Assembly: GCF_000519205.1 (NCBI RefSeq)
Contig: NZ_KI912598.1
Location: 16,038-50,398 of the forward strand
Source: Amycolatopsis taiwanensis DSM 45107
Lineage (GTDB): Bacteria > Actinomycetota > Actinomycetes > Mycobacteriales > Pseudonocardiaceae
Direction of reading: 5' to 3'
Length of the DNA: 34,361 bases
How positions within the stretch are numbered: position 1 is the first letter of the stretch; each line of letters opens with the position of its first letter. The position numbers and the translations under genes are program-made. The notes under the pieces were generated by a model. It was not told the DNA's origin, searched no databases, and worked only from the letters and a program-made list of their open reading frames with translations. Shown here one piece after another: positions 20,516-27,963 of this stretch.

Positions 20516-22516
20516 ATGCCCTACCCCACGGATCATCAGCGCGATCGCCCCTGGGTGATGCGCACCTATGCCGGGCATTCCTCCGCCACGGCGTCCAACG
20601 AGCTCTACCGCCGCAACCTGGCGAAGGGGCAGACCGGGCTCTCGGTCGCCTTCGACCTGCCGACGCAGACCGGGTACGACGCCGACCACCCGCTGGCCAG
20701 GGGCGAGGTCGGCAAGGTCGGCGTGCCGATCTCGCACGTCGGCGACATGCGGCGGCTCTTCGACGGCATCTCGCTCGCCAAGGCCAACACGTCGATGACG
20801 ATCAACGCGCCCGCGATGTGGCTGCTCGCGCTCTACGTCACCGTCGCGCGGGAACAGGGCGGTGACGAGGTGCTGGCGGGCCTGGCCGGCACCACGCAGA
20901 ACGACATCGTCAAGGAGTACCTCTCCCGCGGCACCTACATCTTTCCGCCGGCGCCGAGCCTGCGGCTGACCACCGACGTCATCGCCTGGGCGGTGCACCA
21001 CCTGCCGAAGTGGAACCCGATCAACATCTGCAGCTATCACCTGCAGGAGGCCGGGGCGACCCCGACCCAGGAAGTCGCCTACGCGCTGTGCACCGCGATC
21101 GCCGTGCTGGACGCGGTGCGGGACTCGAGGCAGGTTGACCAGTCCGATATGGCCAAGGTCGTCGGCCGGATCTCCTTCTTCGTCAACGCCGGGCTGCGGT
21201 TCGTCGAGGAGCTCTGCAAGATGCGGGCGTTCGCGGCGTTGTGGGACGAGATCACGCGCGAACGGTATGGCGTCACCGATCCGAAGTTGCGCCGATTCCG
21301 GTACGGGGTCCAGGTGAATTCACTCGGCCTCACCGAGGCGCAGCCGGAGAACAACGTTCAGCGAATCGTGCTGGAAATGCTCGCGGTGACGCTGTCGCGT
21401 GGCGCGCGCGCCCGCGCGATCCAGCTGCCCGCCTGGAACGAAGCACTCGGCTTGCCCCGGCCATGGGACCAGCAGTGGGCGCTACGCATGCAGCAGGTGC
21501 TCGCGTATGAGACGGATTTGCTCGAATACGAGGACATCTTCGGCGGTTCGCGGGTCGTGGAGACCAAAGTGGCCGAGATCGTCGAGGATGCCCGTGCGGA
21601 GATCGAGCGGGTGCAGGAAAGGGGCGGTGCCGTCGCCGCGGTGGAAAGCGGCTACATGAAGTCGCAGCTGGTCTCCTCGCTCGCCGATTATCGACGCGCG
21701 GTGGAAGCGGGCGAGCGGATCATCGTCGGCGTCAACGAATTCGAATCCACCGAACCCAGTCCTTTGCAGGCCGAGGGTGCGAAGGCGATCGAGACGGTCG
21801 ATTCAGCGGTCGAGAAAAAGGCGGTCGCGGCGCTCGAAGACTGGCGCCAGCAACGGGACAATACCGCCGTCGAGCGGGCGCTGGCCGCTCTCCGGGAGGC
21901 CGCGAAGACCACGGCGAACCTCTTCGAGCCCACCCTGGAGTGCGCCCGTGCCGGGGTGACGACGGGGGAGTGGGCCGGTGCGCTCCGCGAGGTGTTCGGC
22001 GAGTACCGGGCGCCGACCGGAGTGTCCGCCGCGTCGGGCGGCGGCGAGCCGGGCGAGCTGGCCCGGGTTCGCGAACGCGTGCGGGCGACCGGCGAGGAGC
22101 TTGGCGAGCGCCTGCGGATCCTGGTCGGCAAGCCGGGGCTCGACGGGCATTCGAACGGCGCCGAGCAGGTCGCCGTCCGGGCCCGGGACGCCGGGTTCGA
22201 GGTGATCTACCAGGGGATCCGGCTCACCCCGGAGCAGATCGTCGCGGCCGCGGTGCAGGAAGGAGTGCACGTGGTCGGGCTGTCCGTGCTGTCCGGCTCG
22301 CACCTCGAGGTGGTGCCCGAGGTCGTGGACGGCCTTCGCGTGGCAGGCGCCGGCGACATTCCGGTGATCGTCGGCGGGATCATTCCCGCCGAGGACGCGC
22401 AGCTGCTGGCGGACCGGGGGGTCGCCCGGGTCTTCACGCCGAAGGACTACGAGCTGAACACCATCATGGACGGGATTGTCACCCTGATCCGTGAGGCGCA
22501 CGGCTTGTCGGGGTGA
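20516..22516 (+). CDS. meaA: Ethylmalonyl-CoA mutase (MeaA/Ecm)
   Basis: This adenosylcobalamin-dependent enzyme converts ethylmalonyl-CoA to methylsuccinyl-CoA in the ethylmalonyl-CoA pathway of acetyl-CoA assimilation. The 666-residue single chain has the mutase barrel first (RPWVMRTYAGHSSATASN, then KGQTGLSVAFDLPTQTGYD), a pattern I associate with Ecm rather than methylmalonyl-CoA mutase. The C-terminal B12 domain follows with D543-x-H545-x-x-G548 in LDGHSNGAEQ. GGAGG lies 7 nt before ATG 20516. In Streptomyces the gene usually sits beside ccr (crotonyl-CoA carboxylase/reductase), which is not seen here. The adenosyltransferase at 13787-14365 can supply its cofactor. No cobalamin riboswitch was recognised upstream. 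Confidence 0.9.
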   Translation: MPYPTDHQRDRPWVMRTYAGHSSATASNELYRRNLAKGQTGLSVAFDLPTQTGYDADHPLARGEVGKVGVPISHVGDMRRLFDGISLAKANTSMTINAPAMWLLALYVTVAREQGGDEVLAGLAGTTQNDIVKEYLSRGTYIFPPAPSLRLTTDVIAWAVHHLPKWNPINICSYHLQEAGATPTQEVAYALCTAIAVLDAVRDSRQVDQSDMAKVVGRISFFVNAGLRFVEELCKMRAFAALWDEITRERYGVTDPKLRRFRYGVQVNSLGLTEAQPENNVQRIVLEMLAVTLSRGARARAIQLPAWNEALGLPRPWDQQWALRMQQVLAYETDLLEYEDIFGGSRVVETKVAEIVEDARAEIERVQERGGAVAAVESGYMKSQLVSSLADYRRAVEAGERIIVGVNEFESTEPSPLQAEGAKAIETVDSAVEKKAVAALEDWRQQRDNTAVERALAALREAAKTTANLFEPTLECARAGVTTGEWAGALREVFGEYRAPTGVSAASGGGEPGELARVRERVRATGEELGERLRILVGKPGLDGHSNGAEQVAVRARDAGFEVIYQGIRLTPEQIVAAAVQEGVHVVGLSVLSGSHLEVVPEVVDGLRVAGAGDIPVIVGGIIPAEDAQLLADRGVARVFTPKDYELNTIMDGIVTLIREAHGLSG

Positions 22517-22804
22517 AGCTCACCGGGCCGCGGGCTCACGGCTGAAGCGGTCCCACGCCTCCCTCCGTTGGGGGACCACAAGCGGTGATAAAGAGAACTC
22601 TTCGTGATCGAGATGTGTCGAAGCCAACGCCTTGGTACCGGCCCGCAATCACCCGTACTGACCAGCAGTTTCTGCGGTTCGTGGCAGCTATCTGCGCGAT
22701 TCGGTTGCGCCTGTTTGGTGTCGTCACAATGGGTGACGGAATTTGACCCATCCGGATGTACCCCCTACGTTCGGTGAGCAACACGAACGAAAAGGGGTGC
22801 GGCA
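22517..22804 (+). promoter_or_regulatory. Promoter region of the ehu operon with two palindromes
   Basis: The gap is less GC-rich than its surroundings. It holds the palindrome AAGAG-AA-CTCTT (22591-22602) and the inverted repeat CGTTCG-N10-CGAACG (22768-22789). The second overlaps the region just before the ribosome-binding site AAAAGGGG and would be well placed for a repressor. GGTCCC and GGGACC near 22550-22580 could form a weak terminator for meaA. No regulator gene is adjacent, so the controlling protein is unknown. Confidence 0.35.
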
Positions 22805-23686
22805 ATGGCGCACGGTGAGTGGACGCGGCGGGATTTGTTCAAGTGGTCGGCATTTGCCGGGGCTGCCGTCGTAACTCTCGCGGCCTGCGAGAGCACGAGC
22901 AGCGGGGACACGCTGAAGACCGCGCAGGACTCCAAGACGATCAAAATCGGCATCGCAAACGAATCTCCCTACGGCTTCGCCGACTCGTCAGGGAAGACCA
23001 CCGGTGAAGCGCCCGAGGTGGCGAAGGCCGTCTTCAAGGCGTTGGGTATCGACAATGTGCAGGCCAGCGTAGTCCCGTTCGACCAGTTGATTCCGGCGCT
23101 GAACGCGAAACAGTTCGACGTGGTGTCGGCCGGCATGAACATCACGCCGGAGCGGTGCAAGGCCGCACTGTTCTCCAATCCGGACTACTCGGCAATGACG
23201 GCGCTACTGGTGCCGGCCGGAAATCCCCAGGGCGTCAAGACGCTGCAGGACGTCGCCGCGAAGGGGCTGAACGTCGCGGTGCTGTCCGGGGCCGTGGAAA
23301 AGGGATACGCGACCGACGCCGGGGTGCCGGAGGGCAACATCACCACGCTCGACACCCAGGACAACATGCTGCGTTCGGTGACCGCGGGCCGCGTCTACTG
23401 CGCCGCACTCACCGACATCTCGCTCAAGTGGCTGGTGAAACAGAATCCGGGTTCCGGAGTGGAGGTCACGGAAGGGTTCACGCCGGTGGACAAGGGAAAG
23501 CCGGTGGTTTCCGCCGGTGGCTTCGTGTTCCGGAAGGACGACACCTCGCTTCAGCAGGCGTTCAACACCCAGCTGGCCAACCTGCACAGCAGCGGGCAAT
23601 GGCTGACCATCGCGTCCCCGTTCGGTTTCACCGAGGCGAACGTTCCCAGCCCGAGCCTGACGACCGAACAGTTGTGCGCCGCCTGA
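22805..23686 (+). CDS. ehuB: Ectoine/hydroxyectoine ABC transporter, substrate-binding lipoprotein
   Basis: A 293-residue solute-binding protein of the polar-amino-acid type. The N-terminus has a twin-arginine motif (TRRDLFKW, R8-R9), a hydrophobic stretch and the lipobox LAAC with C28. It is therefore probably exported by Tat and anchored as a lipoprotein. The body (PYGFADSSGKTTGEAPEVAK and SAGMNITPERC) matches my memory of EhuB more closely than that of general glutamine-binding proteins. It heads a four-gene operon in the order B-C-D-A found for ehu loci. Ligand choice is inferred from this family resemblance. ATG 22805 follows AAAAGGGG. Confidence 0.82.
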   Translation: MAHGEWTRRDLFKWSAFAGAAVVTLAACESTSSGDTLKTAQDSKTIKIGIANESPYGFADSSGKTTGEAPEVAKAVFKALGIDNVQASVVPFDQLIPALNAKQFDVVSAGMNITPERCKAALFSNPDYSAMTALLVPAGNPQGVKTLQDVAAKGLNVAVLSGAVEKGYATDAGVPEGNITTLDTQDNMLRSVTAGRVYCAALTDISLKWLVKQNPGSGVEVTEGFTPVDKGKPVVSAGGFVFRKDDTSLQQAFNTQLANLHSSGQWLTIASPFGFTEANVPSPSLTTEQLCAA

Positions 23687-23701
23687 TCCTGGGAAGCCAA
23701 C

Positions 23702-24421
23702 GTGTCTGGACCATATTCGAATATTCTGTCCTCGATCCTCAACGGCGTTCCGGTGACGATCGCGGCGGCGGCCGGCGGCATCGCACTGACCATTGTGATG
23801 TCGTTCGTCGCCGGGCTGGCCATGCTGTCGCCGTCGCGGACAGTGCGGGTGATCGCCCGGATTTACGTCGAGGGATTCCGCGGGACTTCCGAAGTGGTCC
23901 AGCTGTTCTGGCTGTACTTCGTGCTCCCGGCGCTGGTGGGGTTCAAGCTCGTTCCGCTGGCCGTCGGGATCCTGGTGCTCGGCCTCAACCACGGTGCCTA
24001 TGGCGCGGAAATCGTGCGCGGGGCCGTGCAGTCGGTTCCCCGAGCGCAGCGTGAGGGTGCGGTAGCCCTGTGCTTCAGTCCGGCGCAGCGAATGTTCCGT
24101 GTGCTCCTGCCGCAGGCGCTCGTGGAGATGCTGCCGCCGTTCAACAACCTCTTCATCCAGTTGTTGAAAAGCACAGCGCTGTTGTACTTCATCTCGGCCG
24201 GGGAAATCACCGAGAAGGGCGAGCTGCTGCGGCCGGTCTTCGGTAGCAATCTCGTCTTCATTTACGTGGTCGAGCTGCTCTGGTATCTCCTGCTGGCGAT
24301 CGTCATCACCGCCGTGATGCGTTTCCTCGAACGGGTCATGGCGCGCCGGCTCGGGCGTACTCCGGTCGCGCGGTCGAGGTTGTTCCGCCGCCGCGCCGCC
24401 AAGGTGGAGGTGGGCGGATGA
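23702..24421 (+). CDS. ehuC: Ectoine/hydroxyectoine ABC transporter, permease
   Basis: A 239-residue His/Glu/Gln-type permease with five hydrophobic segments. The coupling (EAA-type) loop near residues 110-130 (QSVPRAQREGAVAL) contacts the ATPase. It begins with GTG 23702, 15 nt after ehuB, and its last codon and stop overlap the next gene (ATGA at 24418-24421). The C-terminal tail is Arg-rich, typical of a cytoplasmic end. Pairs with the ehuD product as a heterodimer. Confidence 0.82.
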   Translation: MSGPYSNILSSILNGVPVTIAAAAGGIALTIVMSFVAGLAMLSPSRTVRVIARIYVEGFRGTSEVVQLFWLYFVLPALVGFKLVPLAVGILVLGLNHGAYGAEIVRGAVQSVPRAQREGAVALCFSPAQRMFRVLLPQALVEMLPPFNNLFIQLLKSTALLYFISAGEITEKGELLRPVFGSNLVFIYVVELLWYLLLAIVITAVMRFLERVMARRLGRTPVARSRLFRRRAAKVEVGG

Positions 24422-25074
24422 ACTGGGACTGGGAAAACGCCTACGACTCGATTCCCTTGCTGTTGAAGGGATTGCTGGTCACGCTCGAGCTCACCGTGCT
24501 CGGCTCGGTGCTCGCCTACGTGCTGGGTCTGGTGCTGGCGTTGGTGCGGCGATCCAAGGTTCCGGTGCTCAGCCAGGCCGTGTACCTGTTCTCCGAACTG
24601 GTGCGCAGCACTCCGCTGCTGATCCAGGTCTTCGTGATCTTCTACCTGCTGTGGCCGCTGCTGGACATCAAGCCGTCGCCGTTCATCACCGGTGTGTTGG
24701 CCCTCGGCGTGCACTACGCGACCTACACGTCCGAGGTGTACCGCGCGGGGATCGACGCCATTCCGAAAGGACAGTGGGAGGCCGCGCGAGCGCTGAGCCT
24801 GCCGCCCGCCCGGGTCTGGACGGGAGTCGTGCTGCCGCAGGCCGTTCCGCGGGTGCTTCCCGCGCTCGGCAACTACACGATCTCCATGTTCAAGGAGACC
24901 CCGCTGCTGATCGGGATCGGGGTGCTCGACGTGCTCAACCGTGCCAAGGAACAGGGTGCTGACACGTTCCGGGTGATCGAGCCCTACACGCTCGCCGGCC
25001 TGTTGTTCCTGGCGATCAGCTATCCGTCGTCGATTCTGGTGAGAAAGTTGGAGCGTCGTGTCGGACACCTCTGA
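24418..25074 (+). CDS. ehuD: Ectoine/hydroxyectoine ABC transporter, permease
   Basis: A 218-residue permease of the same type as its upstream partner, with the coupling motif GIDAIPKGQWEAARALSL near residues 113-130 and five hydrophobic segments. The start ATG overlaps the ehuC stop by ATGA, and the end overlaps the ATPase gene by 17 nt. These overlaps imply coupled translation and equal stoichiometry. Confidence 0.82.
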   Translation: MNWDWENAYDSIPLLLKGLLVTLELTVLGSVLAYVLGLVLALVRRSKVPVLSQAVYLFSELVRSTPLLIQVFVIFYLLWPLLDIKPSPFITGVLALGVHYATYTSEVYRAGIDAIPKGQWEAARALSLPPARVWTGVVLPQAVPRVLPALGNYTISMFKETPLLIGIGVLDVLNRAKEQGADTFRVIEPYTLAGLLFLAISYPSSILVRKLERRVGHL

Positions 25075-25840
25075 GATGGTCCGGTTCTCCCGGGTCCTCA
25101 AGAAGTACGGGGACCACGTCGTCCTGCGGGATCTGGACTTCACGGTCGCGCCCGGCGAGTTCGTGACCCTGATCGGTCCGAGCGGTTCGGGCAAGACGAC
25201 CATCCTCCGGCTGCTGATGACCCTGGAACGGGTCGACGGCGGAACGATCCACGTGGGCGGCGAATGCCTCACCCACCTCGAGCGGGACGGAAAGCTGGTG
25301 CCCGCGAACGAGAAGCACCTGCGCCGGATGCGGCGGCGGATCGGGATGGTGTTCCAGCAGTTCAACCTGTTTCCCAACATGGACGTGATGCAGAACATCA
25401 CCGAGGCACCGATCCGCGCGCTCGGGCTGTCCCGCGGCGAGGCCGAGGCACGCGCGGTCGACCTGCTGGAGATGGTGGGGCTGAGCGACAAGGCGAAGGA
25501 GCATCCGAGCCGCCTGTCCGGTGGCCAGCAGCAACGCGTCGCCATCGCCCGCGCGCTCGCGATGCGGCCGGAGATAGTGCTGCTGGACGAGGTGACCTCC
25601 GCGCTCGACCCCGAACTGGTCGCCGGCGTGCTCAAGCTGCTCAAGGACATCGCCTCGACCACGAACATCACGTTCCTCTGCGTGACGCACGAGATGCAGT
25701 TCGCCCGCGACGTCTCCGACCGCGTGATGATGTTCGACCAGGGCCAGATCATCGAAAGCGCGCCACCGGAGGAGCTGTTCACCGCGCCGAGTCACCCCCG
25801 CACCCAGGAGTTCCTCCACGCGGTCGTCGATCGCGCATAA
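25058..25840 (+). CDS. ehuA: Ectoine/hydroxyectoine ABC transporter, ATP-binding protein
   Basis: A 260-residue ABC ATPase. Walker A is GPSGSGKT at 40-47, the Q-loop is in GMVFQQFNLFPN, the signature is LSGGQ at 153-157, Walker B is VLLDE at 174-178 and the switch histidine is in CVTHE. A segment of about 15 residues before the Q-loop (GKLVPANEKHLRRMRRRIG) is longer than in generic glutamine-type ATPases and resembles EhuA. GTG 25058 follows GGAG with 5 nt spacing. No ectoine synthesis or degradation genes adjoin, so uptake here probably serves osmoprotection, although catabolism encoded elsewhere is possible. Confidence 0.85.
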   Translation: MSDTSEMVRFSRVLKKYGDHVVLRDLDFTVAPGEFVTLIGPSGSGKTTILRLLMTLERVDGGTIHVGGECLTHLERDGKLVPANEKHLRRMRRRIGMVFQQFNLFPNMDVMQNITEAPIRALGLSRGEAEARAVDLLEMVGLSDKAKEHPSRLSGGQQQRVAIARALAMRPEIVLLDEVTSALDPELVAGVLKLLKDIASTTNITFLCVTHEMQFARDVSDRVMMFDQGQIIESAPPEELFTAPSHPRTQEFLHAVVDRA

Positions 25841-25848
25841 AGTCGTCT

Positions 25849-25862
25849 TCCGCTGTGGCGGA
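25849..25862 (+). terminator. Short hairpin after ehuA
   Basis: TCCGC (25849-25853) and GCGGA (25858-25862) form a 5-bp stem with the loop TGTG, 9 nt after the ehuA stop. It is weak by itself and lacks a T-tract. Confidence 0.3.
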
Positions 25863-25871
25863 GTGTGGACG

Positions 25872-25877
25872 TAGCGT
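25872..25877 (+). promoter_or_regulatory. -10 element, probable leaderless promoter of the crotonase gene
   Basis: TAGCGT (TANNNT) ends 6 nt before ATG 25884 and there is no Shine-Dalgarno, so a leaderless transcript is likely. It follows the short hairpin after ehuA, in keeping with a separate transcription unit. Confidence 0.4.
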
Positions 25878-25883
25878 CAGGGT

Positions 25884-26657
25884 ATGGCCGAGTACGAGCA
25901 CATCCTCATCAAGCGCGAGGGCCCGACCGTCACGATCACGATGAACCGGGCGTCGCGGCGCAACTCACTGTCCGCCGACCATCTCGGCGAGCTGGCCAGG
26001 GCCTTCCGGGAGACCGGCGAATCCGACGCGACCGGGATCATCCTGGCCGGGGCGGGGCCGGTGTTCTCCGCCGGACACGACTTCGGCGACGTCGCGGCCC
26101 GGGACCTCGCCGGCACCCGTGAACTCCTCCGGCTCTGCACCGAGGTGATGCGCACCATCCAGTCGGTGCCGCAGGTGGTGATCGCCCGGGTACACGGCCT
26201 GGCCACCGCGGCCGGCTGCCAGCTCGTGGCGTCGTGTGACCTCGCGGTGGCGGCTCAATCGGCGGGCTTCGCGTTGCCCGGCGGCAAGGGCGGCTGGTTC
26301 TGCCACACCCCGGCGGTTCCGGTGGCCCGCGCGGTCGGGCGCAAGCGGCTGATGGAGCTGGCGCTGACCGGCGACCCGATCGACGCGGCCACCGCGCTCG
26401 ACTGGGGCCTGGTCAACCGGGTCGTGCCGGATGACGAACTCGACGACGCCGTAGCCGAACTGCTGGGCCGGGCGACGCGGGGCAGCCGCGAGAGCAAGGC
26501 GCTGGGCAAGCAAACCCTGTACGCGCAGCTCGACCGGCCGGAAGCCGATGCCTACGGGATCGCGGTCGAGGTCATGGCCGCCGCTTCTCAGACGCCGGAC
26601 GCGAAGGAAGGGATGGCCGCGTTCCTGGAAAAGCGACGCCCGGAGTGGTCCAGCTGA
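25884..26657 (+). CDS. Crotonase-fold (enoyl-CoA hydratase/isomerase family) protein, ECHDC3-like
   Basis: A 257-residue crotonase-fold protein with both oxyanion-hole segments (FSAGHDF at about 61-67, GLATAAG at about 105-111). The two catalytic glutamates of rat enoyl-CoA hydratase (E144 in GCEL, E164 in QPE) are replaced here by Q113 (GCQL) and G133 (LPGG), at the right 20-residue spacing. Ordinary hydration of enoyl-CoA is therefore unlikely. The WFCHTPAVPVARAVG segment resembles ECHDC3-type members, whose reaction is not established to my knowledge. It stands alone between the ehu operon and repeat locus 2. Confidence 0.8.
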   Translation: MAEYEHILIKREGPTVTITMNRASRRNSLSADHLGELARAFRETGESDATGIILAGAGPVFSAGHDFGDVAARDLAGTRELLRLCTEVMRTIQSVPQVVIARVHGLATAAGCQLVASCDLAVAAQSAGFALPGGKGGWFCHTPAVPVARAVGRKRLMELALTGDPIDAATALDWGLVNRVVPDDELDDAVAELLGRATRGSRESKALGKQTLYAQLDRPEADAYGIAVEVMAAASQTPDAKEGMAAFLEKRRPEWSS

Positions 26658-26689
26658 CGTCGGCCGGGTGATGGGGTTCCGGCCGGCCC

Positions 26690-27005
26690 GAACCGGGGAC
26701 TCGCCTGCCTGAACCGGGAACTCGCCTGCCTGAACCGGGGACTCGCCTGCCTGAACCGGGGACTCGCCTGCCTGAACCGGGGACTCGCGGGCCTGAACCG
26801 GGGACACGCGGGCCTGAACCGGGGACACGCGGGCCTGAACCGGGGACACGCCTGCCTGAACCGGGGACACGCGGGCCTGAACCGGGGACACGCCTGCCTG
26901 AACCGGGGACACGCGGGCCTGAACCGGGGACACGCGGGCCTGAACCGGGGACACGCGGGCCTGAACCGGGGACTCGCCTGCCTGAACCGGGGACACGCCT
27001 GCCTG
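26690..27005 (+). repeat. 21-bp repeat locus 2, forward array
   Basis: Units with core GAACCGGGGAC and second half ACGCGGGCCT, ACGCCTGCCT or TCGCCTGCCT start at 26690 and recur without exception every 21 bp up to the sixteenth, at 27005, which forms the left arm of the hairpin 27006-27042. Divergence between units is low, a sign of recent amplification or homogenisation. The unit is the same family as at 17681-18066. It lies in the convergent gap between the crotonase gene (+) and the NUDIX gene (-). Confidence 0.9.
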
Positions 27006-27042
27006 AACCGGGGACACGCCGGAGCCCGGTGTGTCCCCGGTT
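27006..27042. terminator. 17-bp stem hairpin at the hinge of locus 2
   Basis: AACCGGGGACACGCCGG (27006-27022) pairs with CCGGTGTGTCCCCGGTT (27026-27042) over all 17 positions, one of them G-U on the plus strand, with the 3-nt loop AGC. Stem length, loop length and core (CCGGGGACACGCC) match the hairpin after murA. Set between convergent genes, it can serve as a bidirectional terminator. Confidence 0.7.
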
Positions 27043-27053
27043 GGGGACTGCGA

Positions 27054-27173
27054 GTTCCGGGTTCCGGCACTTTAGTTCCGCGTTCCGGCACCTGAGTTCC
27101 GGGTTCGGGCACTTGAGTTCCGGGTTCGGGCGGCCGAGTTCCGGGTTCGGGCGGCCGAGTTCTGGGGGCGGGT
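27054..27173 (-). repeat. 21-bp repeat locus 2, reverse units
   Basis: Units with core GTTCCGGGTTCGGGC start at 27054, 27075, 27096, 27117, 27138 and 27159 (last partial), exactly 21 bp apart. Read on the minus strand they are GCCCGAACCCGGAAC, the same family as the forward array but more diverged. The last unit ends 10 nt before the NUDIX stop codon. Confidence 0.8.
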
Positions 27174-27182
27174 GGGGCGGTC

Positions 27183-27764
27183 TTACGGGCGGCGTTCGCG
27201 GAGCAGGAGTAGTGCGTAGGCGGCGATCGACTGCGCGTCGGTGATCTCGCCCTGCTCGATCAGCTTCTCGAACTCGTCGCGGGCGAACCACGCCGCTCGC
27301 ATGTCCTGCTCCTCAGGCTCCCGCTCGTGCGGTCCGGCAGTGAGCTCGGTGGCCAGGAAGACCCGGCCACGCTGGCTGGACATGCCGGGGCAGACATCGA
27401 GGAGGCCGAGCTCCTCCAGCCGGCCCGCGATCAGCCCGGTCTCCTCACGCAGCTCGCGGGCCGCCAGTTCGTGGGCGGGCACTTCGGCGAGATCGGGCGC
27501 GGTGCCCTGGGGGAACTCCCAGCGGCGCAGCCCGACCGGATACCGGAACTGCTCGACCAGGTGCAGCCGGTCGCCGTCCATCGGGATGACCAGCGCGTAG
27601 TCCGGCTTGTCCACCACGCCGTAGACGCCGCTGGACCCATCGGGCCGCCGGATGCCGTCCTCCCGGACCGTCATCCAGTGGTTGCGATACACCTCGACCG
27701 AGTTCAGCTGCTGTATGGGATCCACGCGTACAAGTGTGCCGAGCCGTCGGCGTCTTCCGGACAT
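27183..27764 (-). CDS. NUDIX hydrolase
   Basis: A 193-residue protein with the NUDIX box ending AARELREETGLI and a preceding beta-strand region (VYGVVDKPDYALVIPMDGDR, then LVEQFRYPVGLRRWEFPQG). The pattern, with the QFRYP and WEFP elements, is that of the ADP-ribose pyrophosphatase-like subgroup, so hydrolysis of ADP-ribose or a similar nucleoside diphosphate derivative is plausible. Specificity is not certain. The frame is open to 27881. I chose ATG 27764. GTG 27725 is also possible, as neither has a strong ribosome-binding site. It runs divergently from nucS. Confidence 0.8.
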   Translation of the reverse strand: MSGRRRRLGTLVRVDPIQQLNSVEVYRNHWMTVREDGIRRPDGSSGVYGVVDKPDYALVIPMDGDRLHLVEQFRYPVGLRRWEFPQGTAPDLAEVPAHELAARELREETGLIAGRLEELGLLDVCPGMSSQRGRVFLATELTAGPHEREPEEQDMRAAWFARDEFEKLIEQGEITDAQSIAAYALLLLRERRP

Positions 27765-27854
27765 GCGCCACACCCCCGGCCGGGGGAGCTGGGGGCAAGC
27801 GTCCACACTCTCCGCCCCCGCACCCCGACTGGGGGCGATCTTGGCCGTTCCCAT

Positions 27855-27860
27855 TACCCT
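27855..27860 (+). promoter_or_regulatory. -10 element, leaderless promoter of the truncated nucS copy and nucS
   Basis: TACCCT ends 7 nt before GTG 27868, the start of the truncated upstream nucS copy. A transcript beginning at that GTG would carry both the 31-codon fragment and the intact gene. Confidence 0.4.
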
Positions 27861-27867
27861 CTGCGGG

Positions 27868-27963
27868 GTGCCTCTCGTCATCGCTCGCTGCCAGATCGAC
27901 TACGCCGGCCGGCTGACCGCCCACCTGCCCATGGCCGTCCGGCCGAGGGGGTGGGCCCGGTGA
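27868..27963 (+). pseudogene. Truncated duplicate of the nucS 5' end (31 codons)
   Basis: The frame from GTG 27868 encodes LVIARCQIDYAGRLTAHLPM and then diverges (AVRPRGWAR, stop). The intact nucS begins 92 bases later with LVVARCQVDYVGRLTAHLPM. Over the first 22 codons the copies differ mainly at third codon positions and by conservative I/V and A/V changes, so both diverged while protein-constrained or come from two different nucS alleles. Its TGA overlaps the GTG of nucS (GTGA, 27960-27963), making it a short coupled leader ORF that owns the promoter. Confidence 0.8.

Noticed and set aside
25965..27017. A 350-codon minus-strand frame through repeat locus 2
   Set aside because: The first third is the repeat translation and the rest is antisense to the crotonase gene, whose family match is on the plus strand.
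26690..27173. CRISPR array
   Set aside because: The units are contiguous, with no unique spacers between repeats, and there are no cas genes. The 21-bp period contains only variation of the unit itself.
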